From: Linum tenue
Lineage: Eukaryota > Streptophyta > Magnoliopsida > Malpighiales > Linaceae
DNA length: 64,000 bases
Assembly (NCBI GenBank): GCA_946122785.1
Contig: CAMGYJ010000005.1
Span: 37,500,002-37,564,001, forward strand
Reading direction: 5' to 3'
Both the position numbers and the translations under genes were made by a program. The notes beneath the pieces were generated by a model. It saw only the letters and a program-made list of their open reading frames with translations, was not told where the DNA came from and did no database searches. Positions 10,181 through 20,637 of this stretch are shown in pieces (the first letter of the stretch is position 1; each line of letters starts with the position of its first letter).

Positions 10181-11576
10181 AGAAACTTAAAGAAGCAAAA
10201 TTGACTATGAATTAACTCTATAAACAGCAAAAACCCTGAAAATAACTCGAACTCTAGTGGGATGTGGGAGATATAAATTGACTATTAAGTAAACTCTACA
10301 AACCCATTCCTTACATCCCTAAAACCCAATCAAGACCAAAGAACTAAAGAAGCAAGCAGACCAGCTACCGTCTATCCACAAATTCGATCCAACCATACAA
10401 GTCCAGGAGAACAGCAGTTCCAGTGGTAGAAATTCAATCCAAAGAAAGGAAGTAACAATGACTGATACCAAGACAAGGAAGTTAAAGACGAGAAAACAAC
10501 TCTGCATCACAATCGCAAACCATCAGATGCAAAATTCAACCAAGTATTTCTAATGATGATTGTTCACTACCCAGCAAGGCAACCACAACCATGCACAACT
10601 CTCCCTTCAAGCTTCAATGTGTAAATCGACTCACAATGAACTTTAGTAGCAGGAAATCTATGGCTGTATGGTTAATGGAGGAGCAACCAACAACCACATT
10701 ACACCACGTTGCTTTGACAAAGACCTCTCTCCATCTATAGCCCTATCAGCAAATTTAGCTACCATAATGCTAAACCATCAGCTACCAGATATCTCATATC
10801 AGCTGTTGAGTAAAAACAAATGAAACAAATCTTAATGCTTCACTTTGAACCACTCAGCCATCTATCCTACACAGGGCTAGCATCACAGAAACTGAGTGAC
10901 AATAGAGTAAATTCATAACAACTTGTTGGTGGCTGATTGAACAATCAACACAATTCCAACACATCCAATCAATCATAATGAGAAAACATAATGATCGATA
11001 TCCCTGAGTGATTCATATAAAAACATGAGATAATTATCAAGCTAAACACAAAGAAGATACTACAAGGACATCAACCTGGTAAAAGGACATGACCAATTAA
11101 ACTCATAAACCAAAATCTGAGCATATTGATAAGCAATATATTATTTTCTCCATCATCGGCTACATGCATAGACTCATTCGCATGATCAATGACAACATCA
11201 AGAAAGTCAAGTTCATATCAACTCGTTTGACAGTAGCAGCAGCCTCTTGCTCTGTCTTGCCTTTCATTAATAGCCACTTAATTTTGGCCAAATACCCACT
11301 CCTATCTCATCGTCGTCAGTATGCTATACAACTTAATCCAGATGACTAAACTGATTCTTCGCCTACAACAGACAACTAAACTGATTCTTCTCCAGCTCGT
11401 CAAGTTCCTAAACAACCAATCCATAGTTCAATCTGGTAAAACGAGCATGGAATTTCAATCCCCCTACCGAAATTTGTAAATCTAGAACATCCCAATATAA
11501 TCCCTAAACTGATAGCCATACTAACCAGAAAATTGAATAAAATTGTAGAACTGTAGGCATACTAACCGGAAAAAGT
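10181..11576. other. Intergenic or intron-like, no gene seen
   Basis: About 1.4 kb without coding character on either strand, with no repeats recognised by eye. On the minus strand it has the T-rich composition of plant introns, which would fit an intron between the blocks at about 11,600-11,990 and 10,048-10,180, but no splice chain can be demonstrated. Confidence 0.4.
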
Positions 11577-11598
11577 TGCGGTGGAGGAGGTAGGTCAG

Positions 11599-11735
11599 CG
11601 GTCTTCGTTTGCTATCGATGGGAAGAGGGGGTTCTGTGCAGGGTCTTCGTTTGCTATCGATGGGAAGAGGGGGTTCTGTGCAGGGTCTTCGTTTGCTATC
11701 GATGGGAAGAGGGTCTTCGTTTGCAATCGACGAAG
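11599..11735. repeat. 42-bp tandem repeat, about 3 copies
   Basis: The unit begins GGGTCTTCGTTTGCTATCGA and ends GGGTTCTGTGCA. Copies lie at about 11,599-11,640 and 11,641-11,682; a 28-bp copy follows at 11,683-11,710 and a diverged start at 11,711. Because 42 is a multiple of three, the repeat stays open in several frames, which explains the spurious repetitive open frames here. Just to the right, at about 11,750-11,800 and 11,840-11,895, two diverged copies of a CTTCACTGTCGTCGTC block lie 90 bp apart. Confidence 0.85.
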
Positions 11736-12097
11736 AGATGCTCGCTCTCGTCGTCCCCTGCTCCCCGCCTTCACTGTCGTCGTCGGAATCCGGCTCGCCG
11801 CAGTCAAAGAGATGCTGCAATCGACAAGCTTCTTCTACTCGTCGTCACCCACTGCTCGCCGTCTTCACTGTCGTCGTCAGAATCTGGCTCGCTAGCTGCG
11901 TGGAGAGGATCGAAGGAAGAGGATCGAAGGAAGAGTAAACGGCGGTGAGAAGAGGTGAGAAGAAGGTTGCGTGGTGAATTGAATTCGTAAAAAAAATTCA
12001 GACAACCGGTTGTACCGGTTCTCCACCCACAAATAAAATAACATATTAATAATTTAAATAAAATCTATGGTTGATATAGTTTGAACATAATCTAATG

Positions 12098-12750
12098 CCC
12101 TGATATCAGCTTTACTGCACAACAAGTGGCCCAGTACATGTCCAATCCTAGCAATCAACATTATCAAGCAGTCACAAGGATTTTGAGGTACCTTAAATCT
12201 GCTCCATCAACTGGACTCTTCTTTCCCTCTACATCCACTCTTCACCTTAAGTCTTTCAGTGACTCTGACTGGGCCTCGTGTATGGACACCAGAAGATCAG
12301 TCACTGGATACTGTGTCTATCTTAAAATGCATTGATCTCCAAGCGCAGCAAGAAGCAGAAAACAATCTCTAGGTCTTCTTGCGAGGCTGAATACAGGGCC
12401 ATGGCAGATACACCTCCGAACTTCAGTCTCTCCTTTATCTTCTTCATGATTTCCAGGTCAATCACCAACATCCATCAATCCTGTACTGCGACAATCAATC
12501 CGCAGTTCACTTCGTAGAGAATCCAACATTTCACGAAAGAACAAAGCACATAGAAGTGGATTGTCACCTGGTAAGGAAAAAAGTGCATAGTGGAATCATC
12601 AAGCTGCTCCATGTCTCCTCTCTGCATCAATTGGCCAACATCTTCACCAAGGCTCTACCTCCTGCCATCTTCTCCAATCTCCTCTCCAAGCTTAGTGTGC
12701 ACAATCTCAGCCCACCAGCTTGCTCGGGGGGAGTATCAGAGATAAATTCA
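12098..12750 (+). pseudogene. Ty1/copia RNase H domain and 3' end, 5'-truncated
   Basis: The frame opens abruptly with PDISFTAQQVAQYM and continues through RILRYLK, SFSDSDWASC and RRSVTGYC, the hallmarks of the copia RNase H domain. A frameshift near 12,330 moves the reading to SKKQKTISRSS and CEAEYRAMA. VDCHLVRKK, then HQLANIFTKALPP, mark the usual C-terminus, followed by the polypurine-like GGGGGGAGTATC at 12,726. Protease, integrase and reverse transcriptase are absent, so this is a 5'-truncated relic. Confidence 0.85.
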
Positions 12751-13100
12751 AATTTTTCATCCGTCACTTCAATGGCTAACAACAGAATTAGCTGGTCCGA
12801 TGTTGTTTCGGGAAAATAAAAAAAAGAGCTACCTGGAACGGTGCCGTCTCAACTAAAGGGTTCGAAGATGGTCGAAACGTCGTCGTAGCTGGAAACCAAG
12901 AATGAAGAAGATCAAGACGTCGTCGTTGTGCCCTGAAGCCACAACGTCTCTTTCATTTGCTCAGCTTGTGTTCCCTCCTTGCTCTGCATTTTTGTACTTC
13001 TTCCCTGTCATTTTACAACTAGAACTCTTTGTCTAGTAATGCATAAACTATGTATATAAGATCAAATAGAATCAATGAGAAGACAATTTGATGGTTTCCA
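12735..13100 (+). mobile_element. Probable copia 3' LTR remnant
   Basis: The stretch after the polypurine-like tract contains a TATATAAGATC promoter-like motif at about 13,053 and the AT-rich, transcription-start-like sequence usual in LTRs. No second LTR is present for comparison, so both borders are guesses. Confidence 0.4.
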
Positions 13101-13356
13101 AAGCATACCTGTTGTTAGCTTATCCAGTACTACTGCCTCATACTCGAAATGACAAAGTTTATGAGTTGAAGTTTACTTGTGTAACTCAACACCTTAGGTC
13201 TCCAGTCTCTCAATCCTACAATTATCCTTTCCACTAAAACTTCACAATCTGCATTTGTGAGCTTACACGCTACGAGAGGCACTCAAAGTTAACGTACAAG
13301 CAAATAAGCTCTCCGAAATCTATTAATAGTAGCCAGTCTTTCATGCTGCTCTTCGA

Positions 13357-13575
13357 TCATACCCGCACAAAATATTTGGCTTTTCTCAGTGTTGAATCTG
13401 AGCCTAGATAAGAGATAAAATTCTTTAAGTAAGCTGCACACCTCCTGCATTGCAATCTCTTTTCATAAGTGAACACTAACAGATCATCCGCGAAAACTAG
13501 GTGTGTGATTCCCAGTTGCTTGCATCTTGGATGTAGTGGAAAGAACCCTCTTTCGCAGCCTTCTTTAATGTACAA
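13357..13575 (-). pseudogene. LINE reverse-transcriptase fragment with FADD box
   Basis: The fragment reads THLVFADDLLVFTYEKR, the catalytic YxDD-type motif of plant L1 reverse transcriptases, then a degraded connection region. It is collinear with the CFADDILVFTKG segment of the LINE at 44-49 kb. The upstream part of the domain is too degraded to follow through the stops. Confidence 0.75.
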
Positions 13576-14390
13576 GATGGTACCTCCATAGTTACAACAA
13601 ACTAAAAAGAGGACATGGGGTCGTTATGCCTCAAACCTTTTCTAGCAAGGAAATAGCCACACTAAGCATGGGTGTACTTTAACAAGCCTTAGTCCAACCA
13701 AGAAACTGAGTAGGAATACCCTATTACCTTCATGATAGTAAGAATCAAAGGCTTTCATCAATTATATTTTAAGGGTACACTTACGTGAAAATACTACTCC
13801 TACCATATCCATTCACTAATTCTAAAGCCATGAGAATATTATCACCAATAACCCTCTCTGGCACGAAAGACGACTGACTTTTCTCTATCAAACTGGCCAT
13901 GACCTTAGATAAAGGTCGGAAAAGCTTCATTTTGTTATGCATTTGGTACATTAGGGATAAGAGCTAGTATGGTAGAATTAACCCCTTAGGCATGTGTCAT
14001 GATTCAAAGAAAGAGAGTATTGCAGCAGTGACATCATTTCCTACAACATTCCAGTGTGCCTTATAAGAATTTACAGAGCACCCATCAATATTAAGGGCTT
14101 TGTTGATTTTCATGCTAAACATTGCTTTCTTAACTTCTTTTACTGATTACCCTGCTACATATTATAGAGACCTGAGTTTCAGAAACATGATGCAATAATG
14201 AAGCCTCATTTCTGTAACAGAACTTTATACCACTTCATGATTGACTTGATCAAGCAGCTTCTGATAAAATTCAACAGCCACTCTTCCCATTTCTTCTATA
14301 CTAGTTACTAGAGAACCATACTCTCTTTTCATATGTGTAATGGTGTCTCTATGGGCTTTAACTTTTAGCATTTTATGGAAGTACTTAGTA

Positions 14391-14840
14391 TTAAGGTCCT
14401 CTAGCTTCGGAGATAGCTTGAACTCTAGCTTTTTTCCCGAGAAATGATTCTTCTGCTAGCGGCAAATTGGCACACTCATTGGCCAAGTTGTCTTCATTAA
14501 CCAATGCTTTACTTAAAGGACAAGAAAATGCGTCATGTTGTGCTTGCTTCAAAGTTGCTTCTGCTTTGCTAGCTCTCAATGAAATATCATATTAGAATTC
14601 TCTGCTAAGTTCCTTCAACTGCTTCTTGAGTAACCTTATCTTTTGGCACACTATGTAAAATGGATAACCTACAACCTGGTTACTTCGAGCAGTCTGCAAA
14701 ATATCCTGAAAATTAGGGTGAGAGCTCCAGAATGTGAAATATAGAAAAGGTTTAGGTAGAGTTCTTCTACCACGAAAAGAATCCACCAGCAAGCCACCGT
14801 GATCAGACTCCACCATAGGGATTGTGGTAGTAGAAGCCAT
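14391..14840 (-). pseudogene. LINE ORF2 linker between endonuclease and reverse transcriptase
   Basis: Two minus-strand fragments (14,592-14,840 and 14,391-14,579) read SDHGGLLVDSF and PKPFLYFTFW, then LKQAQHDAFS and EESFLGKKARV. They align in order with SDHCGVQV, KPFKYFEFW and YESFCWQKSRV of the better-preserved LINE at 46.5-46.9 kb. A stop and frame change separate them. Confidence 0.7.
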
Positions 14841-14963
14841 AGTTCCAACATATTTATCTAATCAAATCATTATTGATAAAAACTCTGGCAATTTTTCATG
14901 TTAAGGGATTCCCTTCTTGCTTATTCAACCATGTATATTTCTCGCCAGCCAGTCGATGTTCCA

Positions 14964-15246
14964 CTAGTTGTATGTCATTAATCCAATTATTGAAATCTTC
15001 ACCACTTCCTCCAGGGTTGGTCCATTTGAAGCTTCACTGGAGTATAGAATAGCATTGAAATCTCCTAACACTATCCATCGCATACCAGAGGTCCTTTGAC
15101 ATCTCATCTCAAAATATGTGTTTCGCCCGACAACATCATCATTGCACCCATGCACCACAGTAAGAAAAAAAAAGTTCTCTAAACCCTTCACTTCAAGATG
15201 TACAAAATTGTCAAATGTATTGAAAATAATAACATCCAACTCAGGT
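14964..15246 (-). pseudogene. LINE endonuclease (APE-like) fragment
   Basis: The fragment reads FFLTVVHGCNDDVVGRN and WIVLGDFNAI, which correspond to the central part of the apurinic-like endonuclease. GDFN carries the conserved Asp and Asn. The frame runs into the LTR of the TRIM at 15,247, so the endonuclease was split by that insertion; its N-terminus resumes at 16,912. Confidence 0.8.
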
Positions 15247-15711
15247 TGTTGGGGCACAGCGGAAATATGGTGTGATGGATCGAAAATAGAGGAAATTCGT
15301 TCACTCTAATATCTCACACAACTAGGCAATTGTTGCCTTTTACATTAGAGATGCTGCTCTTGATTGTTCTACTTCTACCCTCACAAACACTGCCCACATT
15401 TTCCCATAACGGATTAGGCAAGTTTGTTGCCTTAATCCTTGAGAGGAGCCTATGCTCTCTAGCTCACTTTACCTTACATGCCTCAATGAGGATTTCTATT
15501 TATATTGTCATGCCAAGACTTTTCACCACTTATACACATAGCAAATACATTGACGGTAGGTTTAGTTTGTGGCTTGAGTTTATTTCTATTATTTTAGTTC
15601 CAATAATGTAGGTAGTTGGGTAGTTGAGCTTTTCTCCAATATTCTGCACATGGGACTCATATGGAGATGTCTAGAGCTTTGAGGAGAATTGTGGATTATG
15701 GACTTTTGACA
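15247..15711 (-). repeat. 3' LTR of the TRIM
   Basis: Left-hand copy of the 465-bp LTR, preceded in element orientation by the polypurine tract. It differs from the other copy by scattered single bases. Confidence 0.9.
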
Positions 15712-16161
15712 CCCCCTCTTAATCCGCAATTCGTAGTTGCTCCTTGAACTTCTTGAACTTTTCTCAAGTGACCGACTTTGTCATGATGTATGCTTGATTT
15801 CTTCACCTTGAGTGAATTTTGCTTCTTGATCATCTTCTTGTTTCTGCTTGAACCAACAATCCCTTAGGAGTGATTTGGATTCCTGCTCTTCCTGCATTTG
15901 AACCTGCAAAATTGTGTTGCACGTCCCGTCTTTTGACATATAATGTAGTATGAGTTGTTACCGTTGGATTTTCCTCTACGGTTTTGCTCCTGTTTGGTAC
16001 TTCATCCTCTGCTTCTGATATTTTGCCAGAATCTTCCTCCATCACGAGCATTGTGTTCGCCTGGACTGCTGACATGATTTGGGAGAATTTTTTTTTATGG
16101 GTAGGATATATGGGACTGGTTTAGGAGGATAGGATATTAGTATCGGCTCTGATACCAAATT

Positions 16162-16625
16162 TGTTGGGGCACAGCGGAAATATGGTGAGATGGATCGAAA
16201 ATAGAGGAAATTCGTTCACTCTAATATCTCACACAACTAGGCAATTGTTGCCTTTTACATTAGAGGTCTTGCTCTTGATTGTTCTACTCCTACCCTCACA
16301 AACACTGCCCACATTTCCCATAACGGATTAGGCAAGTTTGTTGCCTTAACCCTTGAGAGGAGCCTATGCTCTCTAGCTCACTCTACCTTACATGCCTCAA
16401 TGAGGCTTTCTATTTATATTGTCATGCCAAGGCTTTTCACCACCTATACACGTAGCAAATACATTGGTGGTAGGTTTAGTTTGTGGCTTGAGTTTATTTC
16501 TATTATTTTAGTTCCAATAATGTAGGTAGTTGGATAGTTGAGCTTTTCTCCAACATTCTGCACATGGGACTCATATGGAGATGTCTAGACCTTTGAGGAG
16601 AATTGTGGATTATGGACTTTTGACA
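16162..16625 (-). repeat. 5' LTR of the TRIM
   Basis: Right-hand LTR copy, next to the primer-binding site at 16,146-16,157. Transcription of the element would start within it and run leftwards. Confidence 0.9.
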
Positions 16626-16654
16626 ATGTTTGTGCAGTACCAAGATCCTCCCTC

Positions 16655-16740
16655 CCAATGGCTTGACCTAGTGGTAATACCACTAGCCTAGAAACTGAAG
16701 GTCCCAGGTTCGAATCCCTTATAAAAAAATGACTTTTCAT
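16655..16740 (+). mobile_element. SINE-like (tRNA-derived) fragment
   Basis: The sequence TGGCTTGACCTAGTGGTAA resembles a pol III box A, and GGTTCGAATCC at 16,707-16,717 matches box B with suitable spacing. An A-rich stretch follows shortly after. It sits inside the LINE endonuclease, beside the TRIM. It is too short for a complete SINE, so truncation is likely. Confidence 0.6.
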
Positions 16741-16759
16741 AGTTATCAATTAACTACCA

Positions 16760-16912
16760 ATATGAAAAATACTCCCTTTTGATACCTTCTTCTTTAATCT
16801 TGTTTACCCTGGTCTCTAGTATAGCCATTATGTCTATATTGTGCTTCTTGAGTACCTTGCTCACACACTTTTGCTAAGAGGATTGATTGAATCCCCTAAT
16901 GTTCCATGACAT
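16760..16912 (-). pseudogene. LINE ORF2 start (endonuclease N-terminus)
   Basis: From an ATG at 16,912 the minus strand reads MSWNIRGFNQS, a stop, then a segment containing NIDIMAILETRV, the N-terminal strand and the catalytic ETR/ETK-type motif of the LINE endonuclease. The frame continues across the SINE-like and TRIM insertions to 15,246. Confidence 0.7.
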
Positions 16913-17313
16913 TATTATCTTTGACACTTTGAAGCGGGTCTTCCACCACCACTTTTAGCAAAAGAGGTCAAGGCATCCAGCATTGCATAGTGTCAACAAA
17001 CAGAGAAACCTAGTTGTCTCCCTCATGAGAAATGACCAAATTCTTCCCTTTATCCAATTTAGCAGCAACACTTGGGCTGACACTTTTCCTCCCATGAACC
17101 AGCTCTTGAAATTCTTCTCCACTTGGAAGCTTATCATGAATAGAGTAAGTATATTTGTCCATAGAGTTGTTTTCAACTGCTATCATATTCATTCCACTAC
17201 TATCATCACTTCCTTAATAAGTTAAGCAAGCATTGTTTCCACCACTTCCTCAACAGGTTTGTCTAAAATAGGTTTCTTCACTTGTGGGACCCATACTTTC
17301 TTCTATTTTTGTA

Positions 17314-18006
17314 CTACCTTACTACAATCGTGACCAAAATAATTACATTGCTAAAATAAAAGGGGCAATTTGTAGTACTCCACCTTAGCATAGAATCTTT
17401 CTCTTTCATCAGGCTCAAACCAAAGAGTGTCTCGATAGCTCGAGTCAACAGTACTCTAAAAAAAATAGAAAATCCCATCTCGTCAACAGCTTTAGTCATT
17501 TGATTTGTGAAAAACGGCTTCCCTATTAAACTCACAATCTTACTCAGACAGTTAGGCGTTCCAGAGGCAAACAAGAGATTTTGACCCAAACATGAATACA
17601 GGGTTTTATAGGGGCTACATGAAGCAATCATTTCTCCCATTTGTGCAAGAAGATATTCTTGCCCCATAGGTGTTCCAAGGCCCACCTATAAGGACCCATG
17701 AACAAATGGCATCATTGGAGAATTGAAATATCAGCAGCTTATCTCCAAACCAAGAAACCCTAACTCTAGTATCCTATACCGCATTCGATTCACCCAATTG
17801 CTAATCAGTGACGGAGAAGGAGGAGTAGAAATAAATTGGCCTACTAGGCTATTAGTCCAACGCGTAGCTCCTCTTTCCAGAAATTCCTTAGGGAGTCGTA
17901 GAGCACCATTCACCATTTCTGGCTCCATGTAATGCAGACAACATACTTCGTCAATGGTGAAGAGATCTGCCCAAGATTTGCCGCCCACTCCCAAACTGGA
18001 AGCCAT
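17314..18006 (-). pseudogene. LINE ORF1 (DUF4283-type) remnant
   Basis: From an ATG at 18,006 the frame reads GKSWADLF, EMVNGALRLPKEF and RWTNSLVGQF, closely paralleling the ORF1 start of the LINE at 44.5 kb. DUF4283 proteins are the RNA-binding ORF1 products of plant L1 elements. A stop near 17,730 and further breaks follow. A second minus-strand fragment at 17,314-17,685 continues the domain in degraded form. Confidence 0.75.
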
Positions 18007-18300
18007 GAGAATAAAGCAGAACCAAGAAAGAAAGAAAAATTATGACGACAACAACCTCTGGAAGGAAGAATCATCGATAGCAGGAGGCTAATCAACAGAG
18101 GAAGAGCCTCGACGGTAGATAGACAACCGAGGTTGCTAATGACAAACCGCCATGAGAACAGAGCAAAACCAAGAAAGAAAGAAAGAACGGAAAGAAAGAA
18201 AAATTCAATTGACAACAGTCTCTCGAAGGAAGAATCATTGATAGTAGGAGGGTAATAAGCGGAGGAAGAGCCCTAACGGTAGAGAGATGAACGAGGTCGC
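18005..18300 (-). repeat. Tandemly duplicated LINE 5' region, about 150-bp unit
   Basis: Two copies of a block that begins CCATGAGAA and runs through ACCAAGAAAGAAAG, GAAGGAAGAATCAT and GGAAGAGCC lie head to tail at about 18,005-18,149 and 18,150-18,300. They lie just upstream of the LINE ORF1 in the position of its promoter or 5'UTR. Repeated 5' monomers are known from mammalian L1 promoters; here the repeat is seen directly, but a promoter role is only inferred. Confidence 0.7.
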
Positions 18301-19226
18301 TAATGGCAAAGTGTCAATCAGGCGGGAAAAGTTGTTATGCAGGAGGCGCTAACAACGAAAAACGGAAAGGCGAGAGAGAATTTAGGAAGAGAGAGAAAGA
18401 AGAGAGCATGCATTAATTAACTCATTATAGTATCTCTTACATTAGGTTACCCAAACGTCGTTCAATGACCGCCGCTTCCGCTCTAGCGCGGCAAAACTCG
18501 ATTTCCTTATAATTCGTTTGCATATCGCAATTTACAAAGTTTTAGAGAACGAATTTGTTTCAGAAATACGCGTACCATTTAATTTTGGAGAAAACGTATT
18601 TAATTCTATGGCTTAATTTTGGATTCCAAAATTTTTTTGGCATAAGATGTCATTGTTAGATGCCATTCGCTTCTTTGGCCTATCTATTTTGTCAAATCAA
18701 GCAAATCCAGAAAGATAATGCAAAGAAGAAGATAAGTCGGAAAGAATGAAAGATGCAGAGCATATTGAAAATCGATGTAGGGGATGGATGCAGTGGTCGA
18801 TGATTTGCAACAACTTGATCGAGCAGAAGTGATTTGCCCTTGTAAACGAGATTGCAAGATCTAAGAAGGAGAATCCAGAATCCTTCCCTAAAATTATTAA
18901 TTCATGCAAAATTTGAGATCTAAAAAGGGGGAGAGAAAGAGAGGGAGAGAGAGGGAGAGAATGGAGGCCACAAAATAGGCTTGAGATATGACAGCTAGTT
19001 CAATAAGATTAAAATATCCATTGTTTCCGTCTTTTGGGTTTCCAAGTTCAGGTTATTAAATATTAGATAACTAATTTCTAGCTCGAGTAATTTGTTTGAA
19101 ATATTTTGAATTTATAAGCAGCAACCACCGTAATTTGTTTATTAAAAATAGCGGCTTTTATTTCTTGTAGCCATGGGAAGAGCATTGTAACTTGTAACAC
19201 TTGTGTGCTTTATTATTGATGAATAT
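18301..19226. other. Intergenic, no gene seen
   Basis: This stretch holds low-complexity GA-rich DNA at 18,930-18,960 and AT-rich DNA. No coding or repeat structure could be supported. Confidence 0.5.
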
Positions 19227-19426
19227 CAATGTAGTCAAAATCTCGATTTAAAACTTAAAAATTTACGGTTTTACGTTTTTAGGTCATTAAAACTCTTCTA
19301 CACAAAATCTTAGTTTTTATAACTTATATAGTTAAAAACTCCGCTTTAAAACTGAAAAACTTATGATTTTACGCTTATAGATCACCAAAACGTTTCTACG
19401 TAGAAACTCGCTTTTGACTATACTTG
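19227..19426. mobile_element. Small hAT-like MITE, degenerate
   Basis: The left end CAATGTAGTCAAAA and the reverse complement of the right end, CAAGTATAGTCAAAAGCG, form imperfect inverted repeats similar to the termini of the autonomous hAT at 994-4,904. Inside are TTTACGGTTTTACG and TTATGATTTTACGC motifs like those of that element's subterminal regions. No exact 8-bp TSD is visible, so the boundaries are approximate. Confidence 0.6.
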
Positions 19427-20637
19427 TATATTTTTTATACTATTAAAATTTCATTTCTATATTAATAGTGATATTACAAATAATATAAAAAATAAAAAAT
19501 ATTTTTTGTTCCTTGAATCTATTATAGTAATTCATAAATAATAATATAATAATAAAGTTCATCCACACTCTCAACATTGAATCCTCTTAAAATAGATGCT
19601 TACACGCTCTCGTTCCTGCTCCACGAACTGGTTACCTAAGTCTGGGTTAATATCATTATCAATTTGTTCACTTCTCGAAATTTATGTACATCAGCATAAG
19701 TTCATTCGTTAACACTTCGTGTGTGAGTAAGATATGACATTTTAAAAAACATGAAGGATTTATCAGAAAATCATTGTTTGTTGGACAAAAATGGAGGGTA
19801 CCACAAAATTTTAAATTCCACCTTTTTACTTGGAATTTGAAGACGAGAACAAATCCATCAAGAAAATGACATATATATGTATCCCCTTATGATTTGTTTA
19901 CACCAAATTTACCCTTATTAGTTATTCTTGCACTACTACCATTGCATCTTATAATTAGGTTACCCAATACGCCTAACATGCCCCACATTGCCACTTTCAA
20001 CCGCGAAAACGCGATCTGCCACAAATTCACCAAAAGTTCGCGAATTATCTTCCACCAGAGCGCGGATTTTGTGGCTACAGAGTGCGGATTTTATTTTTTG
20101 AGAACAAATCTCTTCTGTTCTTCCTTCTGACTGGATGGGTTTACACCATAAACCTGGATTCCGCCACCGGATCATCACTACAACCGCCATCACATAGGCC
20201 ATCGATAGGTTTGACTACTTACGGTCGTGACCCTGCAACAATCACCATCGTTCTTCCACAAAACGCCCAGTTCAATCCTCCCATCTAGCTATAACGGTTG
20301 AGATTCTCTGCTTCTCCAACATAATACGGAAATATTGAATTAATTTAGGCAACCGACCACTATTTGGGTAAAGCGGAGGCGGTGAGCAGAGAGGCTATTA
20401 ACCTGGATATTTCGCGATGTAACGGACTATGTGAAGAGAGATCCGTGCACCGGAGGCTAGTAATCACTGGCTTCGTTAGCGACCAGAAAGATAAATTCCA
20501 AACATGTCGCCGGAAAATGTTTCGCCGACGATTTTGTCTCGATCGCTCCCTTAGAGCTAAGCCTCGTATACTTCAACTAATGAGTGGCGGTGAGCAGAGA
20601 TACGTGTAGAAAGAAAGAGAAATGGGTTGGTTGGTCG
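19427..20637. other. Intergenic, no gene seen
   Basis: AT-rich DNA followed by a moderately GC-rich block (about 19,970-20,620) with no long open frame. The phrase CCACGAACTGGTTACCTAA at about 19,620 recurs at about 27,556, so a low-copy repeat is present. Confidence 0.5.

Larger units (their letters stand above)
15247..16625 (-). mobile_element. TRIM-like non-autonomous LTR retrotransposon
   Basis: Two nearly identical LTRs of 465 and 464 bp (15,247-15,711 and 16,162-16,625) enclose 450 bp. Each LTR runs from TGTTGGGGCAC to TTTTGACA on the plus strand. On the minus strand the element reads LTR, then TTGGTATCAGAGC (a primer-binding site complementary to initiator tRNA-Met) at 16,146-16,157, then AAGAGGGGG (polypurine tract) at 15,712-15,720, then the second LTR. 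This fixes the orientation. The only internal open frame, 81 codons at 15,830-16,075, has no retroelement domain. No exact TSD is visible (caggt on one side, atgtt on the other). LTR similarity suggests fairly recent insertion into the older LINE. Confidence 0.9.
13130..18300 (-). mobile_element. Decayed LINE (L1-type), interrupted by SINE-like and TRIM insertions
   Basis: Reading leftwards from about 18,300 there is a GA-rich 5' region with a tandem duplication, ORF1 remnants, an endonuclease with MSWNIRGFN at 16,912, then GDFNAI at about 15,060, SDHGGLL at about 14,790 and the reverse-transcriptase FADD box at about 13,495. Order and sequence match the plus-strand LINE at 44-49 kb (compare VNGALRLPKEF with VNGGLRMPRAV), so both belong to one L1-type family. 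Many stops and frameshifts occur. The 3' end has been lost or overwritten next to the copia relic. Confidence 0.8.

Noticed and set aside
11521..11950. Several repetitive open frames on both strands
   Set aside because: They are translations of a 42-bp repeat, whose length keeps all frames open. No domain or codon pattern supports a protein.
15247..16625. 5-bp TSD of the TRIM (aggtt versus atgtt)
   Set aside because: The match requires shifting the LTR border and has a mismatch, so it was not claimed.
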